Below are positions 47,079 to 59,103 of a stretch of 64,000 nucleotides of DNA, one piece after another. The notes beneath the pieces were generated by a model that was not told where the DNA came from, ran no database searches, and saw only the letters and a list, made by a program, of their open reading frames with translations. The position numbers and the translations under genes are program-made. The DNA is from Achromobacter sp. B7. GTDB lineage: Bacteria; Pseudomonadota; Gammaproteobacteria; Burkholderiales; Burkholderiaceae_B. The first letter of the stretch is position 1. Each line of letters starts with the position of its first letter. The stretch spans positions 1,054,001 through 1,118,000 of the forward strand of contig NZ_CP032084.1 of the NCBI RefSeq assembly GCF_003600685.1, in the 5' to 3' direction.

Positions 47079-47714
47079 TCATGGCGCAGGGCGCAATGCA
47101 TCCAGCGCCAGGTTCAACGTCAACACATTGACGGTCGGGTCACCCAGCACGCCGATCCAGGGCTTTTCGGTGTGCGCCTGGATCAACGCATCGACCTGCG
47201 CGCGCGGCAGATGGCGGAGGCGCGCCACCCGCGCGGCCTGATAGTTGGCGGCGGCCGGGCTGATGTGCGGGTCCAGGCCGCTGCCGGACGCGGTGATCAG
47301 GTCCACCGGCACCGGCGTGGGGTTGTCCGGATCGGCCGCCTTCAAGGCCGCGATGCGTTCCTGGATGGCTTGTGCCAGCGCGGGGTTGCGCGGGCCCAGG
47401 TTGGACCCGCCGGAGGCCGCGCCGTTGTACGGCATGGGCGCGGTGGCCGACGGCCGGCTCCAGAAGTACCGCGGTTCGCTGAACGCCTGGCCGATCAGCG
47501 CCGACCCGACGACCTTGTCGCCCTGCGTGATGAGCGAGCCGGCCGCCTCGTGCGGGAACACCACGGCGGCCACGCCGCGCGTCAGGAAGGGGTAGGCCAG
47601 GCCGGTCACGAGCGACAGCGCGGCAAAGACGACCAGCGCGGGGCGTAGGATGCCGCCTTGGCGGGCCGGGGTGGGGGCAGTGGCGGCTGCGTTTGGGGAA
47701 GTTGTGGCTTGCAT
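47079..47714 (-). CDS. kdpC: potassium-transporting ATPase subunit C
   Basis: 211 residues with one N-terminal membrane segment (about 24-44) and a periplasmic domain containing [30 protein letters not shown] and [13 protein letters not shown] ends; these are KdpC hallmarks. KdpC stabilises the KdpA-KdpB complex and raises potassium affinity. A 217-bp gap with a 10-nt repeat array separates it from kdpB, which is unusual since these genes normally abut. Confidence 0.96.
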   Translation of the reverse strand: MQATTSPNAAATAPTPARQGGILRPALVVFAALSLVTGLAYPFLTRGVAAVVFPHEAAGSLITQGDKVVGSALIGQAFSEPRYFWSRPSATAPMPYNGAASGGSNLGPRNPALAQAIQERIAALKAADPDNPTPVPVDLITASGSGLDPHISPAAANYQAARVARLRHLPRAQVDALIQAHTEKPWIGVLGDPTVNVLTLNLALDALRPAP

Positions 47715-47850
47715 GATGAATTCCTTGAATGAGGCAGGCTCTGGGCGGGCTCACCGGCGTGCGCGAGGCGCGCGCCGGGGGCGGGTAGTGAATGGGTGCG
47801 GGTTATGTCGGCGGCATGACAGACGTGGGCTACGTGCTTATGTTGCGGGC

Positions 47851-47930
47851 CGGGCCGGGCCGGGCCGGGCCACGCCAGGCCACGCCAGGCCACGCCAGGC
47901 CGGGCCGGGCCGCGCCAGGCCGGCGCGGGC
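47851..47930. repeat. 10-nt GC-rich repeat array between kdpB and kdpC
   Basis: Eight consecutive 10-mers of two related types: CGGGCCGGGC (twice), CACGCCAGGC (three times), CGGGCCGGGC, CGCGCCAGGC, CGGCGCGGGC. It ends just inside the last 1-2 nt before the kdpB stop. No T run follows. On either strand it can fold into GC-rich stems, and it lies in the transcript between two subunits. Confidence 0.88.
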
Positions 47931-47931
47931 G

Positions 47932-50091
47932 TCAGGCCCACCCCAGCGCGGCCAGCACCATGTCGACCAGCTTGATGCCGACGAACGGGACCAGCAGGCC
48001 GCCCAGGCCGTAGATCAGCAGGTTGCGGCGCAGCAGCACCGAGGCGCCCAGCGGCCGATAGCGCACGCCCTTGAGGGCCAGCGGAATCAGCACCACGATG
48101 ATCAGCGCGTTGAAAATCACGGCCGACAAGATGGCCGAGGCTGGCGTGGCCAGCTGCATGATGTTCAGCACGTTCAACTGCGGATACACGGTGGCGAAGG
48201 CGGCCGGAATGATGGCGAAGTACTTGGCCACGTCGTTGGCCACGCTGAACGTGGTCAAGGCTCCGCGCGTCATCAGCATCTGTTTGCCGATTTCAACGAT
48301 CTCGATCAGCTTGGTGGGGTTGGAATCCAGGTCCACCATGTTGCCCGCTTCCTTGGCGGCCTGGGTGCCCGAGTTCATCGCCACGGCCACGTCGGCTTGC
48401 GCCAGCGCGGGCGCGTCGTTGGTGCCGTCGCCCGTCATCGCCACCAGCCGGCCTTCGGCTTGATAGGCGCGGATCAGCTTCAGCTTGGCCTCGGGCGTGG
48501 CTTCGGCCAGGAAGTCGTCCACCCCGGCTTCGGCGGCGATGGACGCGGCGGTCAGCTTGTTGTCGCCGGTGATCATTACCGTCTTGATGCCCATGCGGCG
48601 CAGTTCGGCAAAGCGCGACTGGATGCCCGGCTTGACGATGTCTTTCAGCTCGACCACGCCCAGCGCGCGATTGCCGTCGCTGACCAGCAGCGGCGTGCTG
48701 CCGCGCCGGGCTACGTCTTCGGCTTGATGCAACACGGCGTCGGGCACGTTGGCGTCCAGCGCTTTGAGCCAGGACTGTACGGCGTCTATCGCGCCCTTGC
48801 GGATCATGCGTTCGCCCAGGTTCACGCCGCTCATGCGCGATTGCGCGGTGAACGGGACGAACTCCGCGTCTTCCACACGCGTGGCGGGGGCGTGCGTGGT
48901 CTTGTCGGCCAGCGCCACGATGCTGCGTCCTTCGGGCGTTTCATCGGCCAGCGAAGCCAGCCGTGCCGCGTCCGCCAATTCGCGGGCCGACACGCCCGGG
49001 GCGGGCAGGAAGGTGGACGCCTGGCGGTTGCCGAAGGTGATGGTGCCCGTCTTGTCCAGCAGCAGTACATCGACATCGCCCGCCGCTTCAACCGCGCGGC
49101 CCGAGGTCGCGATGACGTTGGCGCTCATCATGCGGCTCATGCCCGCCACGCCGATGGCCGACAGCAGGCCGCCGATGGTGGTCGGGATCAGGCACACCAG
49201 CAGCGCCACCAGCACGGTCACGGTCACCGCCGCACCGCCGCCCGCCGCGCTGACCGCGTAGATGGAGAAGGGCATCAGCGTCACGACCACCAGCAGGAAC
49301 ACCACCGTCAGGCCGACCAGCAGGATGGTCAGCGCCAGTTCGTTGGGCGTCTTCTGGCGCTTGGCGCCTTCCACCATGGAGATCATGCGGTCCAGGAAGC
49401 TCTCGCCGGGGTCGGCCGCGATGCGCACGAAGATCCAGTCGGACAGCACGCGCGTGCCGCCGGTGACGGAAGAGAAGTCGCCACCCGATTCACGGATGAC
49501 GGGCGCCGACTCGCCGGTGATGGCGCTTTCGTCCACCGAGGCCACGCCCGCGATGACCTGCCCGTCGCCGGGAATGGTTTCACCCGCTTCGATCAGCACC
49601 ACGTCGTCTCGGCGCAGCAGGCCCGAAGCCTGGCTGACGGCCTGGCCGCGCCATTGATCGGGATGTGCGTCGCGGGCGTCGGCATCGTGAAAGTTCTTGA
49701 GCAGGCGCGCGTTGATGGTGGTGCGCAAGCCGCGCAGCGTCGCCGCCTGCTGCTTGCCGCGGCCTTCAGCCAGGGCCTCGGCGAAGTTGGCGAACAACAC
49801 CGTGAACCACAGCCAAACGGCGATGGCCAGGATGAAGCCGGCGGGCGCTTCGGCCTGGCCGCGCAGGGCCATGACCCACAGCACGGTGGTCAGGATGCTG
49901 CCCACGTACACCACGAACATGACGGGGTTTTTCAGTTGCGCGGCGGGCGACAACTTGCGCAGGCTGTCCAGCAGCGCGGGCGCGACCAGCGATCGGGACC
50001 ACATGCCGAACGGGCGCTCTTGGGGGGTGACGTCGGGTGCGCGGGCGGCGCCGCCGCCTGCGCTTGAGGTTTGCATTTCAATCTTGGCCAT
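47932..50091 (-). CDS. kdpB: potassium-transporting ATPase ATP-binding subunit B
   Basis: 719 residues from ATG 50091 ([10 protein letters not shown]), with GGAAAC upstream. P-type ATPase: phosphorylation site [18 protein letters not shown] actuator loop ([12 protein letters not shown]), nucleotide domain with KGAIDAVQ, and [25 protein letters not shown] hinge; membrane helices flank these. It hydrolyses ATP to drive high-affinity potassium uptake. It lies 22 nt after kdpA and 217 nt before kdpC. Confidence 0.98.
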   Translation of the reverse strand: MAKIEMQTSSAGGGAARAPDVTPQERPFGMWSRSLVAPALLDSLRKLSPAAQLKNPVMFVVYVGSILTTVLWVMALRGQAEAPAGFILAIAVWLWFTVLFANFAEALAEGRGKQQAATLRGLRTTINARLLKNFHDADARDAHPDQWRGQAVSQASGLLRRDDVVLIEAGETIPGDGQVIAGVASVDESAITGESAPVIRESGGDFSSVTGGTRVLSDWIFVRIAADPGESFLDRMISMVEGAKRQKTPNELALTILLVGLTVVFLLVVVTLMPFSIYAVSAAGGGAAVTVTVLVALLVCLIPTTIGGLLSAIGVAGMSRMMSANVIATSGRAVEAAGDVDVLLLDKTGTITFGNRQASTFLPAPGVSARELADAARLASLADETPEGRSIVALADKTTHAPATRVEDAEFVPFTAQSRMSGVNLGERMIRKGAIDAVQSWLKALDANVPDAVLHQAEDVARRGSTPLLVSDGNRALGVVELKDIVKPGIQSRFAELRRMGIKTVMITGDNKLTAASIAAEAGVDDFLAEATPEAKLKLIRAYQAEGRLVAMTGDGTNDAPALAQADVAVAMNSGTQAAKEAGNMVDLDSNPTKLIEIVEIGKQMLMTRGALTTFSVANDVAKYFAIIPAAFATVYPQLNVLNIMQLATPASAILSAVIFNALIIVVLIPLALKGVRYRPLGASVLLRRNLLIYGLGGLLVPFVGIKLVDMVLAALGWA

Positions 50092-50113
50092 GTTGTTTCC
50101 TAGCCTGTTGCAT

Positions 50114-51910
50114 TCAAGGTTGCAGGTGTTCAGCGACCGGCCCCAGGGCCAGCGCGGGCACATACGTCAGCGCGCCCACCAGCAGCACCGCGCCGATCAG
50201 CAGCACGACGAAAAGCGGGCCGGTGGTGGGCATGCTGCCGGGGCCGGCGGGCAGGCGCCGCTTGGCCGCCAGCGAGCCGGCCATGGCCAGCACCGCCACG
50301 ATCACGGCAAAGCGGCCAAACCACATCGCGATGCCCAGCAGCACGTTGTAGAAAGGCGTGTTGGCCGATAGCCCGGCAAACGCGCTGCCGTTGTTATTGG
50401 CGGCCGATGACAGTGCGTACAGGATTTCCGAAAAACCGTGGATGCCCGGATTGAGCACGCCCGCCTGGCCCGCCGATACCGACACGGCCAGCGCGGTGCC
50501 GCCCAGCACCAGCAAGGGGGTGACAAGGATGATGATGGACACCATCTTCATGTCGTAGGCTTCGATCTTCTTGCCCAGGTATTCGGGCGTGCGTCCGATC
50601 ATCAAGCCGGCGATGAACACCGCCAGCACGGCGAAGGCCAACATGCCGTACAGCCCGGAGCCCACACCGCCGTAGACCACTTCGCCCAACTGCATCTGCA
50701 ACATCGGCGGCAGGCCGCCCATGGCGCTGAACGAATCGTGCATGCCGTTCACCGCGCCGCACGATGCCGCCGTGGTGATGATGGCAAAGAGCGACGTGGC
50801 CGCGATGCCGAAGCGCGATTCCTTGCCTTCCATGTTGCCGCCCGGCGCCAGGGCCGTCATGGCGCTGTCCGCGCCGGCTTGCGCCGCCATGGGGTTGGGC
50901 TGCTGTTCGAAGTAGGCGGTGGTCAGCGCAAACGCGGCAAACAGCACCGTCATCGCGGCCAGGATGGCGATGCCCTGCCGACGGCTGCCCACCATTTCGC
51001 CAAAGGTGAAGCACAGCGCGGCGGGAATCATCAAGATGGCCAGCATCTGCATGAAGTTCGCCAGCGGCGTGGGGTTCTCGAACGGGTGCGCGGAATTGGC
51101 ATTGAAGAAGCCGCCGCCGTTGGTGCCCAGCAGCTTGATGGCTTCCTGCGAGGCCACGGGGCCCATCGCCAACGTTTGTGTCGAGGTGACGGCCGGGTCG
51201 GTCACGGCCTGGCCGGACGCGTCCAGCACCGGCTGGCCGTCGGCGCCCACGCGCGGCTGTTCGTAGTGCAGGGCCTGCACCGTCTGCACGTCTTGATACG
51301 GGCTGAAGTTCTGGATGACGCCCTGGCTGACCAGCAACAGCGCCAGCACGAACGACAGCGGCAGCAGCACGTACATCGTGCAGCGAACCATGTCCGCCCA
51401 GAAGTTGCCCACCGTGGCCGAACAGTGGCGCGACAGGCCGCGTATCAACGCAAACAGCACGGCGATGCCGGTGGCGGCCGAGACAAAGTTCTGCACCGTC
51501 AGCGCCAGCATCTGCGTCAGGTAGCTCATGGTGGATTCGCCGCCATAGCCTTGCCAGTTGGTGTTGCTGACAAAACTGATCGCGGTGTTCAGCGCGGAAT
51601 CCGGGCTGACGGCGCCCAGGGCGGCAGGGTTCAGCGGCAGCATGCCTTGCAAGCGCTGCAAGCCATAGACGACCGCGATGCCGACCATGTTGAACACCAG
51701 CACGGCCACGGCGTAGCGCTTCCAACCCATTTCGGCCTGTGGATCAATGCCCGCAAGCCGGTAGATGCCGCGCTCCAGCGGGCGGCCCCAGGCGGTCAGC
51801 CTGGATTGCCCGTTTTCCATGGCGACGCGGATGTAGCGCCCGAGCAGCGGCGCGATCGCAAGCAGGATTGCCAGGTACAAGGCCAGCAATCCGACGAATT
51901 CGGCGGTCAT
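50114..51910 (-). CDS. kdpA: potassium-transporting ATPase subunit A
   Basis: 598 residues, about ten membrane segments. The potassium selectivity loops are visible: [34 protein letters not shown] and later GSAFAGLS and [15 protein letters not shown] pores. KdpA is the channel-like subunit that binds potassium. Its start ATG at 51910 overlaps the kdpF stop (ATGA). Confidence 0.98.
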   Translation of the reverse strand: MTAEFVGLLALYLAILLAIAPLLGRYIRVAMENGQSRLTAWGRPLERGIYRLAGIDPQAEMGWKRYAVAVLVFNMVGIAVVYGLQRLQGMLPLNPAALGAVSPDSALNTAISFVSNTNWQGYGGESTMSYLTQMLALTVQNFVSAATGIAVLFALIRGLSRHCSATVGNFWADMVRCTMYVLLPLSFVLALLLVSQGVIQNFSPYQDVQTVQALHYEQPRVGADGQPVLDASGQAVTDPAVTSTQTLAMGPVASQEAIKLLGTNGGGFFNANSAHPFENPTPLANFMQMLAILMIPAALCFTFGEMVGSRRQGIAILAAMTVLFAAFALTTAYFEQQPNPMAAQAGADSAMTALAPGGNMEGKESRFGIAATSLFAIITTAASCGAVNGMHDSFSAMGGLPPMLQMQLGEVVYGGVGSGLYGMLAFAVLAVFIAGLMIGRTPEYLGKKIEAYDMKMVSIIILVTPLLVLGGTALAVSVSAGQAGVLNPGIHGFSEILYALSSAANNNGSAFAGLSANTPFYNVLLGIAMWFGRFAVIVAVLAMAGSLAAKRRLPAGPGSMPTTGPLFVVLLIGAVLLVGALTYVPALALGPVAEHLQP

Positions 51911-51999
51911 CAGAATTTCTCCGGTTTGAACAGCGCCACCAACAGGTAGACGAACAGCACGGCCGCGGTCAGGCCGCTAAGCCAGTAAAGCCAGTTCAT
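51910..51999 (-). CDS. kdpF: KdpF small membrane subunit (29 residues)
   Basis: 29 residues: one membrane helix with the family pattern LSGLTAAVLFVYLLVALFKPEKF. KdpF stabilises the KdpABC complex as a lipid-like subunit. It overlaps the kdpA start by one base at its stop and the preceding small ORF at its ATG. It is below usual annotation thresholds but matches other KdpF by eye. Confidence 0.9.
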   Translation of the reverse strand: MNWLYWLSGLTAAVLFVYLLVALFKPEKF

Positions 52000-52094
52000 G
52001 ACGGCTCTCCCCCGGACAGGGCTGCGCAAAATTGCAGCAGGGCTAGCGTCGCGCCGGCCATGACGGCGAAGGCGGCGATATAGATGGCATCCAC
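51996..52094 (-). CDS. 32-residue membrane ORF coupled to kdpF
   Basis: GTG start at 52094 with an excellent ribosome site (GGGAGG ending 6 nt before the GTG). The product has 32 residues with one hydrophobic helix, YIAAFAVMAGATLALLQFCA, then a short GGEPS tail. Its TGA overlaps the kdpF ATG (ATGA), so it would couple to kdpF. I recognise no family. It may be an extra subunit or regulatory leader of the potassium ATPase. It could also be only a coupling device with an unimportant product. Confidence 0.6.
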   Translation of the reverse strand: MDAIYIAAFAVMAGATLALLQFCAALSGGEPS

Positions 52095-52434
52095 GTTTTT
52101 CCTCCCGGGAGCAGCGCTCCCTTCGAACGACGGGCCTGCGCGGCAAAGGCGGATGCGCGCCGGGGCAGGCCAGGTGACCAATCAGGACACCGGCAGGTTA
52201 CGGAGCGGGGGGTAAAAACGGGATATAGGTTGGGCGGGCGGGTGTAAACAAGAAATAAAAATGGCGCGGCGTCCGGGGCGGACCGGGGGGCTGATGGGCC
52301 GGACCGGCGCGCCCGATTCCGGGCATGGCGCGGGCGCGGCCGTCATATTGCGGGACGCGCCAGATTCCTGAATTCGGCTCAATTCCGGCTTTTTTGCCAA
52401 AAAATCCCAATATTTAGAACTTTCCGGTCAAATG

Positions 52435-52449
52435 GCACCGTTGTGGTGC
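52435..52449 (+). promoter_or_regulatory. hairpin A of the symporter leader
   Basis: GCACC-GTTGT-GGTGC, a 5-bp perfect stem. Confidence 0.45.
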
Positions 52450-52464
52450 GGGGAATATGTAAAT

Positions 52465-52487
52465 GAATGCTCCGTCTTAGGGCATTC
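52465..52487 (+). promoter_or_regulatory. hairpin B of the symporter leader
   Basis: GAATGC (52465-52470) pairs with GCATTC (52482-52487). The flanking GGGGAAT (52450-52456) can pair with the following ATTCCCC, giving an alternative fold. A second GGCATTCCC lies at 52497-52505. Confidence 0.45.
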
Positions 52488-52526
52488 CCCTAGTGTGGCA
52501 TTCCCGCACTTGGTGCAGAATCTCTT

Positions 52527-52560
52527 CCCATGCAGGTGAGGAGACAAAGCCCTGCATGGG
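52527..52560 (+). promoter_or_regulatory. hairpin C of the symporter leader
   Basis: CCCATGCAGG (52527-52536) and CCTGCATGGG (52551-52560) form a perfect 10-bp stem around a purine-rich loop containing GAGGAG. Confidence 0.7.
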
Positions 52561-52564
52561 CAAA

Positions 52565-52581
52565 TACCGGCGGCACCGGTA
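52565..52581 (+). promoter_or_regulatory. hairpin D of the symporter leader
   Basis: TACCGG-CGGCA-CCGGTA, a 6-bp perfect stem 4 nt after hairpin C. Confidence 0.55.
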
Positions 52582-52605
52582 CATAAAAAAAGTAAAGCAG
52601 TACTC

Positions 52606-52655
52606 AAAAAAAGCAAAACGCACAACGGCTGGCACCAAAGAGTGCCAGCCGTTGT
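52606..52655 (-). terminator. 13-bp hairpin (E) that reads as a terminator on the minus strand
   Basis: ACAACGGCTGGCA (52622-52634) and TGCCAGCCGTTGT (52643-52655) form a perfect 13-bp stem. On the minus strand it is followed by a T-rich tract (complement of 52606-52621), as in a Rho-independent terminator, but no minus-strand gene lies upstream of it, which would imply an unannotated minus-strand transcript. On the plus strand it is a leader hairpin without a T run. Confidence 0.6.
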
Positions 52656-52688
52656 CGCATAAAAAGCCTGGATTTCATCCGCAAGGGC

Positions 52689-52732
52689 TTTTCAGACGCA
52701 GCGTTTCGCGCTATCCAGATAGGGTCTGAAAA
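52689..52732 (+). promoter_or_regulatory. inverted repeat F next to the symporter start
   Basis: TTTTCAGAC (52689-52697) and GTCTGAAAA (52724-52732) form a perfect 9-bp stem that ends 10 nt before the ATG; CTATC/GATAG pairs inside it. It would sit over the ribosome-binding area, where no strong Shine-Dalgarno is seen. Confidence 0.65.
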
Positions 52733-52742
52733 CATCCTAGCT

Positions 52743-53128
<386 letters not shown>

Positions 53129-53129
<1 letters not shown>

Positions 53130-55231
53130 TGCCGTTCAGCGGAGATACCCCACAGGAATTCAAGATCCGGCTACGCCGTATCTACGTGCTGTACACGGCC
53201 GGCTTTGCCCTGATGATCCTGCTGATGGCGCTGGCCGAGGTCCTGGGGATGCCGCGCAACTGGATCGGCTACGTTTTCCTGCTGGTCACGGTCAGCCTGT
53301 ATGCCGGTATCGGCATCGTCTGCCGCACGTCGGACCAGGTCGAATACTACGTGGCGGGCCGACGTGTGCCCGCTATCTATAACGGCATGGCCACGGCGGC
53401 CGACTGGATGTCGGTGGCATCGTTCATCGGCGTGGCGGGCACCCTGTACCTGACCGGCTACGGCGGGCTGGCCTACATCATGGGCTGGACGGGCGGCTAC
53501 GTGCTGGTCGCCATGTTGCTGGCGCCTTACCTACGGCGCTTTGGCCAATACACCATTCCCGACTTCATGGGCGCGCGCTACGGCGGCAACATGCCCCGGC
53601 TGGCGGGCGTGGCCTGCGCCATCCTCTGTTCGTTCACCTACCTGGTCGCGCAGATCTACGGCGTGGGCATCATCACCACGCGCATGACGGGTATTTCGTT
53701 CGAGCTGGGCATCTTCGTGGCGCTGGGCGGCATGCTGGTGTGTTCGTTCCTGGGCGGCATGCGCGCCGTAACGTGGACGCAGGTGGGGCAGTACATCATC
53801 CTGGTCATCGCCTATCTTGTGCCGGTGGTGTGGCTGTCGGTCAAGCATACGAACATGCCGGTGCCGCAATTGTCGGCCGGCGTGGTCTTGCAGCAGGTGA
53901 CCGAGAAAGAAATCTATCTGCAAAACGATCCTTCCGAAATCGAGGTGCGGCGGCTGTGGCAGCAGCATGCCGATGAAATGGCGTCGCGCGTACAGGCCCT
54001 GCCTGAATCTTGGACCCTGGAAAAGGACAAGCTGCGCAGCCGGCTGGCGCAATTGAACGCGTCGGATGCGCCGATGGTCGAGATTCGTTCGGCCGAGCGC
54101 GAGCTGGCCGCCTACCCCGCCAGCGTGGAAGACGCGCGGGTGGCGTGGTCGCAGGCGCGCGCCACGTTCGAGGCGCGGGCCGCCCCGGCCACCCCTCACG
54201 CGGAACCCTTTCCCGCCAAAGACCCCGAAGAACAGCGCAACATGCGCGTCAACTTCCTGGCGCTGGTCTTGTGCCTGATGCTGGGCACGGCGGGCATGCC
54301 GCACATCCTGATGCGTTCATACACCACGCCCTCGGTGATCGAGGCGCGCAAATCGGTGTTCTGGTCACTGCTGTTCATCCTGCTGCTGTACTTCATGGCG
54401 CCCGCGCTGGCGCTGCTGGTCAAGTACGAGGTCTATACGCAGGTGGTGGGGTCGAACTTTCTCAGCCTGCCCAATTGGGTGCATGCCTGGAGCGCGGTCG
54501 ACAGCAACCTGCTTGACGTGACCGACATCAATCGCGATGGCGTCGTGCAGCTAAGCGAGATCAGCATGGGGGCGGACGTGGTGGTGCTGGCGATGCCCGA
54601 GATCGGCGGCTTGCCTTATGTGATTTCGGGCCTGGTGGCGGCCGGCGGGCTTGCCGCCGCCTTGTCCACGGCCGACGGCCTGCTGCTGACGCTGTCCAAT
54701 TCCTTGTCGCACGACATGTGGTACCGGATGGTGTCGCCGCGCATGTCGGCGGCGCGCCGGGTAATGGTGTCCAAGATACTGTTGCTGGTGGTGGCGTTTG
54801 GCGCGGCCTGGGTCGCCGCGCGCAAGCCTGCCGACATTCTGTTCATGGTGTCGGCGGCGTTCTCGTTCGCGGCCTCGTCGTTCTTTCCTGCCCTGGTTAT
54901 GGGCGTGTTCTGGCGCCGCGCCAACAAATGGGGCGCTACCTTGGGCATGGCGGCCGGGCTGCTGGTTACCTTTGCCTACATGACGCATACGCATCCGTGG
55001 TTGCGCGAATGGGTGCTGGGCATTTCACGCACGCAGCCGGTGGACCTGTGGTGGGGCATCCAGCCGATTGCCGCCGGCGTGTTCGGCGCGCCGGTGGCCT
55101 TCCTGACGATCATCGTGGTGTCGCTGCTGACCCCGCCGCCGGACCGTGCCACCTTGGCGCTGGTGGATTATGTGCGGCATCCGGGCGCGCGCCATCCCGG
55201 CGATTCGCTGCCGCCCCCCAACAATTCCTAG
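53129..55231 (+). CDS. sodium:solute symporter large subunit (VC_2705 family)
   Basis: 700 residues, longer than classical 13-helix SSS transporters (about 500-600). The symporter core includes VEYYVAGRRVPAIYNGMATAADWMSVASFIG and ALSTADGLLLTLSNSLSHD. A hydrophilic insertion of about 130 residues (about 260-385) lies between helices. It contains no known domain but is highly charged. A canonical EF-hand loop DINRDGVVQLSE spans 466-477 (Asp466, Asn468, Asp470, Gly471, Glu477). Substrate is probably a small organic acid such as acetate; not proven. Its TAG overlaps the stop region of the convergent next gene by 4 bp. Confidence 0.92.
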
Positions 55232-56439
55232 GGGGCGCCGCAGGCATTCGCCTGCCGGTTGTCGGCGTTGGTGCACGCTTCCCACACGCCTGGGGGCAGC
55301 GTCTGCAATAGCGTGTAGACCTGGCCCGGCGCCCACAGCCAGTGCACGCCGCCAGGGTTTTTCCCTGCCGCTTCCCAGACTTGGCGGCGCTGCGCCACGC
55401 TAAGGGTGAATTGGCCGTCCGGGCCGCTATTGCCCTGCGCCAGGACGGACGACGGATCGCGCCTGGCGCCGTAGACGTCGCCGTCATCGCCCTTGGGCTG
55501 CACGATGGCCCAGTCGTAGTGATACGACTCCATGGCTGGCGCCGCCCAGTTCGCGCCGGGCAACACCAAGACGGCAAATTCGGATGGGCGTTCCTGATAG
55601 GGCAGCCCCAGCATCAACTTTTCGTTGTGCCAGTCCAGCCGTTGGCGACGATAGCGCTGGGCGGGTCGGCCTTGCTGATCGAACTGGGTGACTTCCTGGG
55701 CATCGCCCTGGTTTTCCACATACGAAATCGTGCGCAGCAGCCGGCCGGCGGCATCGTGTACATAGCGCATCAGCGGCCGAGACGGGTCGCTGCAAGCGTT
55801 GGCGCCATGTTCCGCCAGCCATCCGTTGCTGTCATAGCGCAGACAGAAATAGGCCGAGGGGTTGGGCTTGCCCTGCGCATTCCGAGAACGCATTTCGTAG
55901 GCCGCAAGCCGGCCGGCGCTGTCGTATTGAAAGCGGGTTTCGTAGTCGGGCTTGGGCAGGCCGGGCCGCCCGGCGGCTTGCGCTGCCTGGAGGGTGCCGG
56001 GGTCGAATTGGGCGATGCCGCACAGGTGGCGGACGCCGTCGGGGCCGCGCTCGAACCGCAGCACGGTGGGGCCGAGCGTGGCGTTGGCGATGGGGTTGGC
56101 CTTGGACCCCGCATCGATGGGGGCGGGCGGCGCGGCCCCAGACGCAGGGGAGGCGTTCGCCATCGGATCGGTCACATACACCGACCAGTCCACCTGCTCG
56201 GCCCAGATGACGGGCGTGGCGCGTGTGCCCGTTTGCACCGCAACGGGCGGTTCCCAGGTCTTGATGCGCGAGCCGTCCAACGCCAGCAAAGTGGCGGTTT
56301 CGTCCAGCCGTACCTGGGCCACCACCGTCTCGCGCTGGGCCGATGCCGCCATGGGCTGGCACAGCGCGTGCGCCCACGTGGACGCGCACGACAGCCCGGT
56401 CAGCAGCAGCAGGCGCAAGGTGCGATCAATAGGCGGCAT
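55228..56439 (-). CDS. exported protein with YD-like repeats
   Basis: 403 residues. Signal peptide ends WAHA (about residue 25). The middle carries Tyr-Asp type repeats: QYDSAGRLAAYE, RYDSNGWLAEH, VHDAAGRLLRTI and FDQQGRPAQRY, each like one strand pair of RHS/YD proteins, which normally bind carbohydrate or form shells. A C-terminal region has no recognised domain. Its start overlaps the next gene's stop by 14 nt, so the two are in one operon. No toxin or RHS core is present. Function unknown. Confidence 0.65.
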   Translation of the reverse strand: MPPIDRTLRLLLLTGLSCASTWAHALCQPMAASAQRETVVAQVRLDETATLLALDGSRIKTWEPPVAVQTGTRATPVIWAEQVDWSVYVTDPMANASPASGAAPPAPIDAGSKANPIANATLGPTVLRFERGPDGVRHLCGIAQFDPGTLQAAQAAGRPGLPKPDYETRFQYDSAGRLAAYEMRSRNAQGKPNPSAYFCLRYDSNGWLAEHGANACSDPSRPLMRYVHDAAGRLLRTISYVENQGDAQEVTQFDQQGRPAQRYRRQRLDWHNEKLMLGLPYQERPSEFAVLVLPGANWAAPAMESYHYDWAIVQPKGDDGDVYGARRDPSSVLAQGNSGPDGQFTLSVAQRRQVWEAAGKNPGGVHWLWAPGQVYTLLQTLPPGVWEACTNADNRQANACGAP

Positions 56440-57052
56440 TGTGCAGGTAGACGATCAGGCCCCAGAGTTCGCTGCTGATGCCGCCCAGGCGCAACGCCTT
56501 GTCGCGCGTGTCCATCAGCAGGAAAGGGTAGGCGTCGCGTTCCAGCTTGCCGGGCGGGGGTAGCCGGTAGGGCTTGAAATGCTCGGGTGACAGCAGGTAG
56601 GTATTGGCCATGTCGCCCACGTCCACGTGCAGGTACCAGACGGTCAAATCGCCGACATCGACGGCGGGCGTGGTCTCGGGGTAGACGCCGCCCTGGCCGG
56701 CCGGGATGGCGGTGGCCAGCACGCCTGTGAACACCGCGCGCGACCCGGCTTGCGGATAGTACAAGCCGTCGTCGCCGCGTCGCGTGAAGGTTTGGCGCAG
56801 GAAGCTGGCGGCGCGCGAACCGGGCACGACGGAGCGCGCAAAGCGTTCGTCCAGCTGCGCCTCGGTCAGCGGGCCGCGCGTGGCGGCAAGCGCATCAAGA
56901 TCGTGGGTGAATGCCTGGAACCAGGCGCGGTAGCGGACGAGTTCGGCGGCGCGGTTGAAGTCCTGCGCCATGGCGTTGGCGCTCCAGAGGCCGCCCAGGC
57001 AGGCCAGGCTGACAAAGCACAGCCAGGCAAGCCATTGGCGCCAGAGCGGCAT
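56426..57052 (-). CDS. membrane-anchored periplasmic protein of unknown function
   Basis: 208 residues from ATG 57052; a long upstream extension in the same frame is unlikely. One N-terminal membrane anchor (about 9-28), then a soluble domain with DDGLYYPQAGSRAVFTGVLATA and a Pro-rich linker before LLMDTRDKALRLGGISSELWG. I do not recognise the family. Its stop overlaps the start of the exported YD-like protein downstream, so the pair may act together at the envelope. Confidence 0.55.
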   Translation of the reverse strand: MPLWRQWLAWLCFVSLACLGGLWSANAMAQDFNRAAELVRYRAWFQAFTHDLDALAATRGPLTEAQLDERFARSVVPGSRAASFLRQTFTRRGDDGLYYPQAGSRAVFTGVLATAIPAGQGGVYPETTPAVDVGDLTVWYLHVDVGDMANTYLLSPEHFKPYRLPPPGKLERDAYPFLLMDTRDKALRLGGISSELWGLIVYLHNAAY

Positions 57053-57129
57053 TCCGGCCACGCGCCAGCAGGCCGCGCCGGACAATTCCGCGTCACATCC
57101 AGCGGCTGCCCCCCCCGCGGCAGGCGCGG

Positions 57130-57455
57130 TCAATGGGATACCGACTTCGAAAATACGTTCATTACCACCACGCCGGCGATGATCAGGCCGATGCCAACCA
57201 GCGCGGGCGTGTCCAGGTGCTGCTTGAACAGCACCGCGCCCACGATGGAGATCAGCACGATGCCCACGCCGGACCAGATGGCATAGGCAATGCCCACCGG
57301 GATCTCGCGCAGCGTCAGAGACAGGAAGTAGAACGAAATCAGGTAGCCGCACACGGTGATCAGCGACGGCACCAGACGGGTGAATCCTTCGGAACCCTTT
57401 AGCGCGCTGGTGGCGAAGATCTCGGCGATGATCGCCACGCCCAGGTACAGCCATT

Positions 57456-57459
<4 letters not shown>
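57130..57459 (-). CDS. small multidrug resistance (SMR) efflux protein, EmrE-like
   Basis: 109 residues, four helices. The essential Glu13 ([14 protein letters not shown]) and the [11 protein letters not shown] motif (Trp at about 62) match EmrE/QacE-type proton-drug antiporters better than the guanidinium exporter SugE. It ends NVFSKSVSH. Its ATG overlaps the stop of the upstream Smr-domain gene (ATGA). The membrane protein exports cationic compounds. Confidence 0.88.
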
Positions 57460-59082
<1,623 letters not shown>

Positions 59083-59103
59083 TTAGGTTAACGCCCAATT
59101 ATA

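Larger units (their letters stand above)
52095..52742. other. gene-free, AT-richer, structured stretch between kdp operon and symporter
   Basis: About 650 nt. The left part (52095-52430) should hold the kdp promoter on the minus strand. The right part (52435-52732) is a chain of inverted repeats ahead of the symporter. Open frames on both strands here lack ribosome sites and sensible composition, and I support none of them. Confidence 0.75.

Noticed and set aside
47650..50067. Open frame of about 805 codons on the plus strand opposite kdpB
   Set aside because: Shadow of kdpB codon bias; translation is His/Arg/Gln-rich with no motif.
52434..52510. Sigma-54 promoters (TGGCAC and TGGCAT elements)
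   Set aside because: GG to GC spacing is 14 and 9 nt, not the required 12 nt positions.
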